Shown piece after piece: positions 8,420-16,428 of a stretch of 64,000 nucleotides of DNA. Made by a program: the position numbers and the translations under genes. Below the pieces are notes generated by a model, which was given only the letters and a program-made list of their open reading frames with translations, made no database searches and was not told the DNA's origin. The DNA comes from Mycobacterium yunnanensis. Lineage in GTDB: Bacteria; Actinomycetota; Actinomycetes; Mycobacteriales; Mycobacteriaceae. Within the stretch, counting starts at the first letter, position 1, and every line of letters begins with the position of its first letter. The stretch spans positions 442,846-506,845 of the forward strand of contig NZ_JACKVK010000001.1 in NCBI RefSeq assembly GCF_025823185.1. The letters are read 5' to 3'.

Positions 8420-10032
8420 GGGGCCGTTCCTTCCAGGGATGGTGCGGGGACCTGCGCCGGGGACGGTACGGGCAGGGTGAAGCGGAACCGGGTCCCCTCG
8501 GTGAAGGACGTGTCGATCCAGATTAGGCCGCCGTGGTGTTCGACGATCTTCTTGCACAGCGCCAAGCCGATGCCGGTGCCGCCGTACGTGTCGCGGCCGT
8601 GTAGGCGCTGGAAGATGACGAACACCTTCTCGACGAATTCCGGGGCGATGCCGATCCCGTTGTCCGACAGAGTGAACGAGTATTGCGACTCGGACGCGTC
8701 GGTTGGGTCCGTCGTGGCCTCCCACTCGATCACGACGTGGGGCGCGACGCCTTCACGGCGGAACTTCATGGCGTTGCCGATCAGGTTCTGCCACAGCATG
8801 GTCAACAGGGTGGGATCACCGACGACCCATGGGAGCGGCTCGGCGGGGCGCTCGATGACGGCGCCGGACTCCTCGACCGCCACCGACAGGTTGGCCAGGC
8901 CGTCGTCCAATGCGGCGCCGAGGTCCACGTCGGTGCGCGCGGCGTTGAGCCGGCCGACCCGGGAGAAGGTCAGCAGGTCGTTGATCAACACCTGCATCCG
9001 CTTGGCACCGTCGACGGCGAAGTCGATGTACTCCACGCCGCGGTCGTCGAGCTTGTCGCGATAGCGCTTCTCGAGCAACTGGCAGAACGAGGTCACCTTG
9101 CGCAACGGCTCCTGGAGGTCGTGCGAGGCGACGTAGGCGAACTGCTCGAGCTCGGCGTTGGAGCGGCGCAACTCGACGGTCTGTTCGTCCAGTCGCGCCT
9201 CGGCCCGTCTCGACGCGTCGAGTTCGTCGACGATGCGCTGCCGCATGTTCTCGACGTCGACGGCGATGCCGCGAATGTCCTTGGGGCCCTGCGCGACGAT
9301 GCGCTGACCGAAGTCGCCCCCGGTGATGCGCCGGCACGACGCCGCCAGCGACGACAGCGGCCGGGTGACCGCGGTGTGCATCACCACGGCCAGGGCGGCC
9401 ACGGTCAGCACCAGGGCGACCACGATCGAGCCGAGAACGGCGTTGCGCCACCAGCGAATTCGGTCCAGGCCGGCGATTCCCTCGGCGCGGGCCTTGGCGA
9501 GGTGCGCGTTCTGGGTGTCGAAGAGCGTCCGGATGCGGTCGAACTGGACTTTCCCCCGGTCGGCGACACCGGGGTCCAGCACCACGGGGGCACCGGGTCG
9601 GACGCTGGCGATGAGCGGTTCGGCGAACGCCGCGCGCCACGCGTCGGCCGCCTGGTCGACGGCGTCCACGTCGGCAAGCAGTTCGGAGCGACCGCCCGAG
9701 TGCTCCCGGATCTGTTGCGCCGCCGCTGCCTGCGCCTGCTGCCCGGCGTAGTACGGGGTCAGGAATTGGGGATCGGCGGAGATGGCATAGCCCCGGGCGG
9801 CGGTCTCCTGGTCGCGCAGCGCCGCCTGCAGTTGGTAGGCGGCCGAGCGCGACGGCTGGACCTCGTCGATCAGCTGGTGGGCGACCTCGTCGTAGCGGTT
9901 CAACAGCAGACCGCCCGCGATCCCGGCACCGAGGATCAGCACGCCCATGATGGTCAACACCAGTGTCTGCCAACCCTGCACGGTCAGCGGAGAGTTCCGG
10001 CGAGCGGTCTCGTCGGGCGAGGGCGTGATCAC
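8416..10032 (-). CDS. Membrane histidine kinase with CHASE3-like sensor and HAMP domain
   Basis: This 538-residue protein has a first membrane helix (about 18-40), an extracytoplasmic helical region rich in Ala/Gln that resembles CHASE3 (ALRDQETAARGYAISADPQF), a second helix (about 195-217), HAMP, and a HisKA H-box FAYVASHDLQEPLRKV. The ATPase domain follows with N-box WQNLIGNAMKF, G1 SDNGIGIAPEF and G2 GGTGIGLALCKKI. This is the kinase type paired with Rcp1-like receivers. The start is the GTG at 10032, which forms GTGA with the stop of the phosphatase gene. The stop forms ATGA with the receiver gene. A much longer reading frame upstream of 10032 is a shadow of the phosphatase gene. The signal sensed is unknown. 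Confidence 0.87.
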   Translation of the reverse strand: MITPSPDETARRNSPLTVQGWQTLVLTIMGVLILGAGIAGGLLLNRYDEVAHQLIDEVQPSRSAAYQLQAALRDQETAARGYAISADPQFLTPYYAGQQAQAAAAQQIREHSGGRSELLADVDAVDQAADAWRAAFAEPLIASVRPGAPVVLDPGVADRGKVQFDRIRTLFDTQNAHLAKARAEGIAGLDRIRWWRNAVLGSIVVALVLTVAALAVVMHTAVTRPLSSLAASCRRITGGDFGQRIVAQGPKDIRGIAVDVENMRQRIVDELDASRRAEARLDEQTVELRRSNAELEQFAYVASHDLQEPLRKVTSFCQLLEKRYRDKLDDRGVEYIDFAVDGAKRMQVLINDLLTFSRVGRLNAARTDVDLGAALDDGLANLSVAVEESGAVIERPAEPLPWVVGDPTLLTMLWQNLIGNAMKFRREGVAPHVVIEWEATTDPTDASESQYSFTLSDNGIGIAPEFVEKVFVIFQRLHGRDTYGGTGIGLALCKKIVEHHGGLIWIDTSFTEGTRFRFTLPVPSPAQVPAPSLEGTAP

Positions 10033-11246
10033 GACGTCCGTTCCACCCGCACGATGGCGATGTCGTCGGACAGGCCGCCGTGCAGCGCGGCCTTCTCCTC
10101 GGCGCCCGCGATGAGCGCGTCGACGAACGCCGAGCCGGTCAGGGTCGCCTTGGACCGGGCCAATTCCAGCAGACCGTCCTCCCCGAGGCGTTCGTTGCCG
10201 GTGCCCGAATGGCCCTCGAACAGCCCGTCGGTCAACAACAACACGCCGTGTCCGGCCGGCAACTCGAGCTCTGAGACCGGCCACCGGGAGGCACCGAGGC
10301 CCAGGGCAGGTCCGGCGGCCGGTTCGAGCCACTCGACGCCGCCGGGACCGTGCAGCAGCATGCCGGGGTGCCCGGCCCGTACCGCGGTGAAGCTGCGGTC
10401 CTCCGCCGAGAACGCCAGGCTTAGCACGGTCGCGAAGATGCGGGAGCCGGGGCTCTCGGCGCGCAGGATCCGTTCCAGCTGGCGCATGCGTTCGTTGCCG
10501 CGCAGGCCGGCGAACGTCAACGCGCGCCAGCCAATTCGCAGCGCGACGCCTAGGGCGGCCTCGTCGGGGCCGTGGCCCGCCACGTCGCCGACCAAGACGT
10601 GCACGGTGCGATCGGGGGTTTGCACGAAGTCGTAGAAGTCGCCACCGAGGAGCGCGTTCGCCCGGCTGGGGCGGTACGTCGCCACGATGTCCACGCCGGG
10701 ATCGTCGAGCAACAGGGGTGACGGCAGAAGCCCGCGTTCGAGCCGAGAGTTCTCCTGAGCTCGGAGCTGGCTGTCGCGAAGATCTGCCGCCGTGATCTCG
10801 GCGCGCTTGCGCTCGATCGCGTACGACAGTGCCCGCCGGAGCATCTCGGCGTCGACCCGACCCTTGACGAGGTAGTCCTGCGCACCGGAGGCCAGTGCCG
10901 AGACGCCGAAGTGCTCGTCGTTCAAGCCTGTGAGCACGACGATCGGGATGGTGGGAGCGCACTTGGTGACGCGGTCGAGCGCGGCGATGCCGTTCGCGTC
11001 GGGCAAGTTGAGGTCGAGCAGGACGCAGTCCGGGCGCAGGGTGGCCAACTCGACCTCGGCGTCGGCCATCGACCGTGCCCAGTCGAGCCGGACGTCGAGG
11101 TCGACGTCGACGACCAGCTCCTCGACCAGCAGGGCGTCCCCGCGGTCGTCCTCCACCAGCAGCACCGACAGGGGGCCGCCGTGTCCCCTCGTGCCGGCAC
11201 CGGCTGTCTGATCGAGGTCGTGTGGAGCCCCCACCGGCAACCACAT
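10029..11246 (-). CDS. Receiver-SpoIIE (PP2C) serine phosphatase, RsbU-type
   Basis: This 405-residue protein has an N-terminal receiver domain (about 27-145: LLVEDDRGDALL, phospho-Asp in CVLLDLNLPDANG, Lys in DYLVKGR), a short helical linker, and a SpoIIE-like PP2C phosphatase domain. Phosphatase motifs are ALLGGDFYDF, VGDVAGHGPDEAAL, LLTDGLFEGH and GLSDDIAIVRV, which carry the acidic metal ligands. In partner-switching systems such phosphatases remove phosphate from a STAS anti-anti-sigma factor and free the sigma factor. Here phosphorylation of the receiver would control the phosphatase. It lies 72 bases downstream of a STAS gene on the same strand and overlaps the kinase gene, so one operon is likely. 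Confidence 0.88.
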   Translation of the reverse strand: MWLPVGAPHDLDQTAGAGTRGHGGPLSVLLVEDDRGDALLVEELVVDVDLDVRLDWARSMADAEVELATLRPDCVLLDLNLPDANGIAALDRVTKCAPTIPIVVLTGLNDEHFGVSALASGAQDYLVKGRVDAEMLRRALSYAIERKRAEITAADLRDSQLRAQENSRLERGLLPSPLLLDDPGVDIVATYRPSRANALLGGDFYDFVQTPDRTVHVLVGDVAGHGPDEAALGVALRIGWRALTFAGLRGNERMRQLERILRAESPGSRIFATVLSLAFSAEDRSFTAVRAGHPGMLLHGPGGVEWLEPAAGPALGLGASRWPVSELELPAGHGVLLLTDGLFEGHSGTGNERLGEDGLLELARSKATLTGSAFVDALIAGAEEKAALHGGLSDDIAIVRVERTS

Positions 11247-11318
11247 CCTTCGAACGTCGCAATACGAAGCTGCCGCTGCTTGACAGTCGTCTGACAGTAC
11301 AGTCGCGAACCCGCGCGA

Positions 11319-11672
11319 CTAGGCCCCTAGGGCGGAAACCGCCTCGTCGGCGCTGGCGTAGAGCGCCAGGAACTCGTCGAGCTTGGTCAGCTGGATGGGG
11401 CGTGCCGTCGCGGGGCCGCTGGCCACCACCGCGAACTTGCCGGTCCCGCCCGCCCTTTCGTGTGTCTCGGCGAGTATTCGCAACCCCACCGACGCGAGGA
11501 ACGTCACCGCGGTCAGGTCGACGACCAGGGGGTTCACCCGTTCTTCCAGCAGCTCGGTCAGGAGTTCCTCCAGTTGCGGGGAAGTCGCCAGATCCACCAC
11601 ACCGCCCACCGTGACCACGGTGGCCCCGCTCCGCCGCTCGACCGAAATCGAGAGCTCATCGGCTGCCGGCAA
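11319..11672 (-). CDS. STAS-domain anti-sigma factor antagonist (RsbV-like)
   Basis: This 117-residue protein is one STAS domain. The family signature reads VVDLTAVTFLASVGLRIL, and the phosphorylatable Ser is kept at ASVG. VVTVGGVVDLATSPQLEELL forms the first strands. Unphosphorylated antagonists bind an anti-sigma kinase and release its sigma factor. The start is TTG at 11672, chosen because GGAGG lies seven bases upstream; the nearby ATG in another frame stops after seven codons. The next gene on the same strand is a receiver-phosphatase 72 bases away, which is its likely activator. No anti-sigma kinase gene of RsbW type is adjacent. Confidence 0.85.
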   Translation of the reverse strand: MPAADELSISVERRSGATVVTVGGVVDLATSPQLEELLTELLEERVNPLVVDLTAVTFLASVGLRILAETHERAGGTGKFAVVASGPATARPIQLTKLDEFLALYASADEAVSALGA

Positions 11673-11872
11673 CGGCCATCCTCCCTACTGACGTTGGTTC
11701 GCCGCCACGGCGACGAGACACGGGCAGTCTAGTGTCCGCGCACGCGCATCCGAACGGCATTCCGGGTGCGGCGCGAGCGTCACCCCCAAGGCTAATGTCA
11801 AGATCGGTGGGCCGCCGTACCGGATCCGGCGGATGACCGACACCCGTGCACGTCTAGACGAGGAGCAGACCC

Positions 11873-11974
11873 GTGCCCACGGTGGCGATTGCGAATCGCA
11901 TTTTGCGGGAACACACGCGCGTGACGGACGACGCCGGGGCATCACCTGCCAGTGCCGGAGTCACGACCCGATGA
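11873..11974 (+). CDS. Possible 33-codon leader ORF coupled to the SpoIIE protein
   Basis: A GTG at 11873 preceded by GAGGAG opens a short frame (VPTVAIANRILREHTRV, then a tail rich in Ala, Ser, Thr). Its TGA at 11972-11974 overlaps the ATG of the next gene as ATGA. The overlap and the ribosome-binding site argue that it is translated and that it feeds ribosomes to the downstream start. No domain is recognisable. It may be chance in GC-rich DNA. Confidence 0.35.
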   Translation: MPTVAIANRILREHTRVTDDAGASPASAGVTTR

Positions 11975-14160
11975 GCCACCAAGATTTCGGTCCCTCCTAC
12001 GCCGCCGCCCTGCGGCGACATCTCGAATCCGGCGGTGAGGAGAGTCTGCTCGTCGGCCGTGATCTCGGGCGCACGGCGCTGCAGGACCGACTCAGCGTGA
12101 CCGACATCGTCGAGTGCCACTTCCAGCTCTCCGAGGACCTCCCGGCGGCGGCGCGGCCGGCCGCCCTGCGGTTCCTGCAGCAGACCCTGGCTGCGGTCGA
12201 CGCCGCCTCCCGTGGATACGTCGACGGCGCCGAGAGATACGAGCAGCAACGCGCGCGGGTCGACGACCTCGAACTTCGCAACGCGTTCCGAACGGCGTTG
12301 GTGAACTCTCTGCAGGAGGGTTTCTTCGTCGTCGACCGCTCGGGCACCATCGTCGAGATCAACGACGCGTTCGCCGCGATCACCGGTTGTGGACACGACG
12401 GCTTGCCGTACCGGTGGCCCTACCCGTGGCTGGTCGACCAGAAGGAGGCAGGCGACCGCCTGGCGCAACTGGTCGAACGGGGCAGCATCGCCGCGCAGAC
12501 CCCGATCCGCCACCGGGACGGGCGCGTCTCGTGGGCAGAGGTGAGCATCAATTCGGTCACCGCCGACGTCGCCGAGCAGGACGCGTACGTCGGAACGATC
12601 CGGGACGTGACGGCGGCGCGTGCCAGCGCCGCGCGGGAGCGGGCCGTGGTTCGACTCGCGACCGCCGTCGGCATCGCCACCAGCGTGGCCGAGGTGCTCG
12701 ACATCGTGCTGGAGGAACTCCGCGCCGTCGTCGACCTCACCCGGGTGGTCGCGGTGATGTGGACGAGGTCGGGCGCCGACCCCGAGGTACAGGTCGCCGG
12801 GTCGGCGGACGCGATCGCGTGGGGCGACCTCGACCCCTTCCTCGCGGAGCGGTTCACCGAGGCTCGGGATTGGCCGCCGCTGTCGGTCCAGGCCATCGGG
12901 ACGGCCGGACCGTCGGGTCCGTGGCTGGGCATCATGGCCGTCCTGTCCGGCGTCACGCCGACCGCGCTGTGGCTGGAGCTCGCCGAAGCTCGGATGATCG
13001 GCGACGACGATCGGCTGCTCGTCACCACACTCGTAGGGCATTTGAGCCTGGCCGTTCAGCACGTCCGCCAGTTCGAGATCGCCAGGGAGGCGTCGCACAC
13101 GCTGCAGCGGACGATGATGCCGACGACGAAGCCGCCCGTCGGGTTCGCCGTCCGCTACGAGCCCGCCGCCTCTCCGTTGGAGATCGGCGGGGACTGGTAC
13201 GACGTACTCGCGGTCGGCGACCATCACGTCGGAATCGTCGTCGGCGACTGCGTCGGCAGCGGCCTGTCGGCGGCGGCGGTGATGGGACAGCTGCGTAGCT
13301 CGGCCCGCGTTCTGCTGGTCAACGGGGTCAGCCCGGGGCGGCTGCTCGACGAGCTGGATTCCGCGGCCGCCGTGATCGCCGGCGCATACTGCACCACCGT
13401 CTTCGTCGGGCTCGTCGACGCCGACACCGGGCACATGTCCTACAGCAGCGCGGGCCACATTCCGGCGCTGCTCGCCGCCCCCGGTGAGCCGGCGCAGAGC
13501 CTGACGGGCGCCACGTCGGTGCCGCTGGCGGTGCAGAAGTCGGGTCCGCGGCCGGAGGCGTCGTCGTTCCTGCCGCCCGGGTCGACGTTGATGCTCTACA
13601 CCGACGGCCTGGTGGAACGCCGGGACGAGTTGGTCGACGACGGCATCGAACGCGCGGGCCAGGTGCTGGCCGAGACGATCGAATCGACGGCCGACGTCGT
13701 CGCCGACGCCGTGCTGTCACGGCTGATGCCCGCCGACGGCTTCGACGACGACGTCGCGATCGTGGTCTACCGCCGACCGCCGGCGCCGCTGAAGATCGAC
13801 GTACTCGCCACCCCCGATCAGCTCAGCGACATCCGGCATCAGATCGCCGCCTGGTTGCGGGCCACCGGCATTCCCGACGACCTGGGCGGGGACATCGTGC
13901 TGGTGGTCAACGAGGCGTGCACCAACAGCATCGAACACGCCTACCGCGAAATGGCACCGGGACGCATGGTGGTGTGTGCCGAGGCCAAGGGTCGCGGCAT
14001 CTCGATTCGCATCGACGACTTCGGGTCGTGGAAGCTGCCCGACGCCAACCCGCGTACCCGAGGGCGCGGGGTGCCGCTGATGCGCGCGGTCAGCGGTGAC
14101 GTCACCCTCGACGGCACGCCCACCGGCACCGTCGTGACGTTGAACTTCGAACTGTCCTAA
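11971..14160 (+). CDS. RsbU_N-PAS-(GAF-like)-SpoIIE phosphatase-ATPase fusion protein
   Basis: This 729-residue protein carries several modules. Residues about 10-75 resemble the RsbU N-terminal helical domain (SVTDIVECHFQLSEDLP). A PAS domain follows (GFFVVDRSGTIVEINDAFAA), then a GAF-like region. The SpoIIE/PP2C domain has GGDWYDVLAV, VGDCVGSGLSAAAVM, YTDGLVERRDE and GFDDDVAIVVY. The C-terminus is a HATPase of anti-sigma type (LVVNEACTNSIEHAYR, then RGRGVPLMRAV). Phosphatase plus kinase-like ATPase in one chain would set the phosphorylation state of a STAS protein in response to PAS or GAF signals. I chose the ATG at 11971 because the RsbU_N domain follows it directly. Its stop overlaps the convergent phosphatase gene. 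Confidence 0.85.
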   Translation: MSHQDFGPSYAAALRRHLESGGEESLLVGRDLGRTALQDRLSVTDIVECHFQLSEDLPAAARPAALRFLQQTLAAVDAASRGYVDGAERYEQQRARVDDLELRNAFRTALVNSLQEGFFVVDRSGTIVEINDAFAAITGCGHDGLPYRWPYPWLVDQKEAGDRLAQLVERGSIAAQTPIRHRDGRVSWAEVSINSVTADVAEQDAYVGTIRDVTAARASAARERAVVRLATAVGIATSVAEVLDIVLEELRAVVDLTRVVAVMWTRSGADPEVQVAGSADAIAWGDLDPFLAERFTEARDWPPLSVQAIGTAGPSGPWLGIMAVLSGVTPTALWLELAEARMIGDDDRLLVTTLVGHLSLAVQHVRQFEIAREASHTLQRTMMPTTKPPVGFAVRYEPAASPLEIGGDWYDVLAVGDHHVGIVVGDCVGSGLSAAAVMGQLRSSARVLLVNGVSPGRLLDELDSAAAVIAGAYCTTVFVGLVDADTGHMSYSSAGHIPALLAAPGEPAQSLTGATSVPLAVQKSGPRPEASSFLPPGSTLMLYTDGLVERRDELVDDGIERAGQVLAETIESTADVVADAVLSRLMPADGFDDDVAIVVYRRPPAPLKIDVLATPDQLSDIRHQIAAWLRATGIPDDLGGDIVLVVNEACTNSIEHAYREMAPGRMVVCAEAKGRGISIRIDDFGSWKLPDANPRTRGRGVPLMRAVSGDVTLDGTPTGTVVTLNFELS

Positions 14161-15308
14161 GTCGTGACGCTCAGCGCCAGTGCGGCGGCGTCGTCGTCGA
14201 CCCCGGGCCCCAGGTCCTCGATGAGGGAGCGCATGGCCGCCACGATCCCCCTGGCGTCGGTGGGGGAGTGGGCCTTGGCGAAGCGCAGCAGTTCACCGTC
14301 GTCGTCGTAGCGTGATCCTGGCCCGGTGCGGGCTTCGGTGTAACCGTCGGAGTAGGCAACCAGGGTGTCGCCAGGTGCCATGGTGATCCGGTGGGCGGAG
14401 AACCTCGGCTCGGCGAAGAGGCCGACGGCCTGGCCTCCGGTGGCCACGTAGTCGGCGGTGCCATCAGCTCGTAGGAGCAGAGGTGGGGGATGGCCGCCGG
14501 TGGCGATCGAGACGTCGAAACCGTCTGCGGCCCTGGTGATCACACCGAACAGCACCGTGCAGAACCAGCCCCGGCCGCCATGGGCGTCCTGCTTGAGGAC
14601 GCGGTCGAGGGTGTGCAGCACCCCGACCGGGTGGTCGTCGCCGACGGCGGCGGCCCGCAGCGTGTAACGGGTCAACGACGTCAACGTCGCTGCGCCGACG
14701 CCCTTTCCGCACACGTCGCCCAGGAAGAAGCCGTACTTCTCCTGCGACAGCGGGAACAGGTCGTAGAAGTCGCCGCCGACGTCGCCGGCCGACGGGCTGT
14801 GGTAATGGGCGTCGACCTGTAGGCCCGGTGGCGGTGAGAAGGACGGTGGAACGAGCGAAAGCTGAAGCGTCTGAGCCAAACTCACGGCGCGGGTACGTTC
14901 CTCCTCGGCCCGCCTGCGTTCGGCCAGCAGTTCGCGCTCATAGGAGCGACGGTCGGTGGCGTCGTCGGCGACGATGCGGACCAGCAGGGGGCGTCCCTCG
15001 GCGTCGGACTTGACGTTGGCGGTCAACATGACGGGCAGCCGCCGGCCGTCGGAGGCGACGATGTCGACTGCGACGCCGTTGAGGGACCCCGACGCCAGCA
15101 GCATGGGGGCGAAGTGAGTTTCGTAGTGGATGCGACCGCCCGCGGTGAGCAACTGCGCGAACGGGGTGCCGATCAGCGTGTCGCGCTCGCGTCCGAGCCA
15201 GAACGCGATGGTGTCGTTGACGGCCTGGATCTGCCCGTCGGGTGTGGTGATGACGTACCCGCACGGCGCGTTGTCGAAGGCGTCGCGCAGGTCGGCGCTC
15301 GCCGTCAT
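14157..15308 (-). CDS. rsbP: PAS-SpoIIE phosphatase, RsbP-type
   Basis: This 383-residue protein has an N-terminal PAS domain (about 8-125: GYVITTPDGQIQAVNDTIAF), a coiled-coil linker rich in Arg and Glu, and a SpoIIE/PP2C phosphatase domain with GGDFYDLFPL, GDVCGKGVGAATL, YSDGYTEAR and GVDDDAAALAL. This is the architecture of Bacillus subtilis RsbP, the energy-stress phosphatase for the anti-anti-sigma factor. The upstream gene is a clear RsbQ-like hydrolase and overlaps it as ATGA, which is the B. subtilis pairing. That context is the main reason for the name. The signal is expected to come through RsbQ to the PAS domain. Confidence 0.85.
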   Translation of the reverse strand: MTASADLRDAFDNAPCGYVITTPDGQIQAVNDTIAFWLGRERDTLIGTPFAQLLTAGGRIHYETHFAPMLLASGSLNGVAVDIVASDGRRLPVMLTANVKSDAEGRPLLVRIVADDATDRRSYERELLAERRRAEEERTRAVSLAQTLQLSLVPPSFSPPPGLQVDAHYHSPSAGDVGGDFYDLFPLSQEKYGFFLGDVCGKGVGAATLTSLTRYTLRAAAVGDDHPVGVLHTLDRVLKQDAHGGRGWFCTVLFGVITRAADGFDVSIATGGHPPPLLLRADGTADYVATGGQAVGLFAEPRFSAHRITMAPGDTLVAYSDGYTEARTGPGSRYDDDGELLRFAKAHSPTDARGIVAAMRSLIEDLGPGVDDDAAALALSVTT

Positions 15309-16156
15309 CCCGGGGCCGCGAAGCTGGCGATGGCCGCGGCGGTCTGGTCGGGTGCGCTCATCTGGGGGCAGTGCCCGGTGGAGTCGATGGTGACGAGGTC
15401 GCTGCCCGCGATGTGCTCGTGGGTGTAGGCGCCGACCGATCGCGGAGCCAGGGTGTCGTGCAGGCACTCGATCACTCGGGTCGCGATCCGCACTCGCGGC
15501 AGATCGGCACGGTTGTCGGACAGGAACGTCGTCCGCGCGAAGACACGGGCCTTGGCGGGATCGTTGCGGCAGAACGACTCGGTGAGCTCGTCCTCGAGCT
15601 GGGGACGATCCGGGGTGCCCATGACCCGGGGCGCCATGGCCCGCGACCAGCCCAGGTAGTTGCTCTCCATCGACTCGAGCAACTCCTCGACGTCCTCCCG
15701 GGTGAATCCGCCGACGTAGTCGTCGTGGTCGAGGTAGCACGGCGACGGTGTCAGCAGGACGAGCTTGGCGAAGCGGCGGGGATCCTTCGCCACGGCGAGC
15801 ACGCCCATCATGGCCGCCACGGAATGGCCGACGAAGACGACGTCGGTGAGGTCGAGTCGTTCGACCAGCTCCAGGATGTCGTCGGCGTAGCCCTGCAGTG
15901 ACGAATACCGTTCGGGGTCCCACGCCTGCGGGTCGGACAGTCCCGATCCCACGTGGTCGAACAGGACGAGCCGAAATTGGTCTTGCAGGCGGGCGGCCAC
16001 CAGGCGCCACAAATTCTGATCGCAGCCAAATCCGTGGGCCAGCAGCACCGTCGGCCCGGATTCGAGACCGGCGAAGGTCACGTTGTTCCTGGCACCCACG
16101 TCCACGCGGCCATCATTCCATGGCCGGTCCGCGTAGATTCTCAGGTTGACGTCCAT
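15305..16156 (-). CDS. rsbQ: RsbQ-like alpha/beta hydrolase, activator of RsbP
   Basis: This 283-residue alpha/beta hydrolase resembles B. subtilis RsbQ along its length: HGFGCDQNLWR, LFDHVGSGLSDP, RYSSLQGYADDILEL, GHSVAAMMG with nucleophile Ser112, LLTPSPCYL, NYLGWSRAMAP, and a late STGHCPQMSAPD with the catalytic His. The acid is expected in LHDTLAP. RsbQ binds a small hydrophobic molecule and is needed for RsbP to respond to energy stress. The N-terminus is about 15 residues longer than in RsbQ; a GTG at 16105 would give the usual length. It overlaps rsbP by four bases. It diverges from the Tudor-like gene with 47 bases between starts. Confidence 0.87.
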   Translation of the reverse strand: MDVNLRIYADRPWNDGRVDVGARNNVTFAGLESGPTVLLAHGFGCDQNLWRLVAARLQDQFRLVLFDHVGSGLSDPQAWDPERYSSLQGYADDILELVERLDLTDVVFVGHSVAAMMGVLAVAKDPRRFAKLVLLTPSPCYLDHDDYVGGFTREDVEELLESMESNYLGWSRAMAPRVMGTPDRPQLEDELTESFCRNDPAKARVFARTTFLSDNRADLPRVRIATRVIECLHDTLAPRSVGAYTHEHIAGSDLVTIDSTGHCPQMSAPDQTAAAIASFAAPG

Positions 16157-16168
16157 CGTCGCGACCGT

Positions 16169-16194
16169 GCTTGACGGCGCACGAGGGTGGGTAC
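16169..16194 (+). promoter_or_regulatory. SigF/SigB-like promoter (GCTT, 16 bases, GGGTAC)
   Basis: GCTT at 16169-16172 and GGGTAC at 16189-16194 are 16 bases apart, one base from the mycobacterial SigF consensus GTTT-N15-17-GGGTA. The -10 element ends ten bases before the ATG of the Tudor-like gene, so the transcript would have little or no leader. Confidence 0.45.
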
Positions 16195-16203
16195 TGACGG
16201 CTC

Positions 16204-16419
16204 ATGGCAAACGACGATCTGTCCAAGGGCGACCACGTCGAGTGGAAGAGTCACGGTGGTACCGCCGAGGGCACGGTGGAGAAGAAGATCACCAGCGACA
16301 CCAAGGCGGCGAAGCGGACGGTGCGGGCGTCCGAGGACGATCCGCAGTATCTGGTGCGCAGCGACAAGAGCGGTGGGGAGGCCGTGCACCGTCCCGACGC
16401 GCTCGAGAAGACGGACTGA
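16204..16419 (+). CDS. DUF2945/HVA1-type Tudor-like small protein
   Basis: This 71-residue basic/acidic protein matches the hypervirulence-associated Tudor (DUF2945) family. The pattern is KGDHVEWKSHGGTAEGTVEK, then a lysine- and threonine-rich middle and DDPQYLVRSDKSGGEAVHRP near the end. These domains are small beta-barrels of unclear role, often found near stress or DNA-repair genes. There is no signal peptide, so it is cytoplasmic. The next gene, topoisomerase IB, begins nine bases after its stop, so the two form an operon. The SigF-like element just upstream suggests stress induction. Confidence 0.75.
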   Translation: MANDDLSKGDHVEWKSHGGTAEGTVEKKITSDTKAAKRTVRASEDDPQYLVRSDKSGGEAVHRPDALEKTD

Positions 16420-16428
16420 GGGACGGCG

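Noticed and set aside
8416..11262. A 948-residue minus-strand frame extending the histidine kinase
   Set aside because: Its N-terminal 400 residues are arginine-rich antisense-frame shadow of the phosphatase gene at 10029-11246; the kinase starts at the GTG at 10032.
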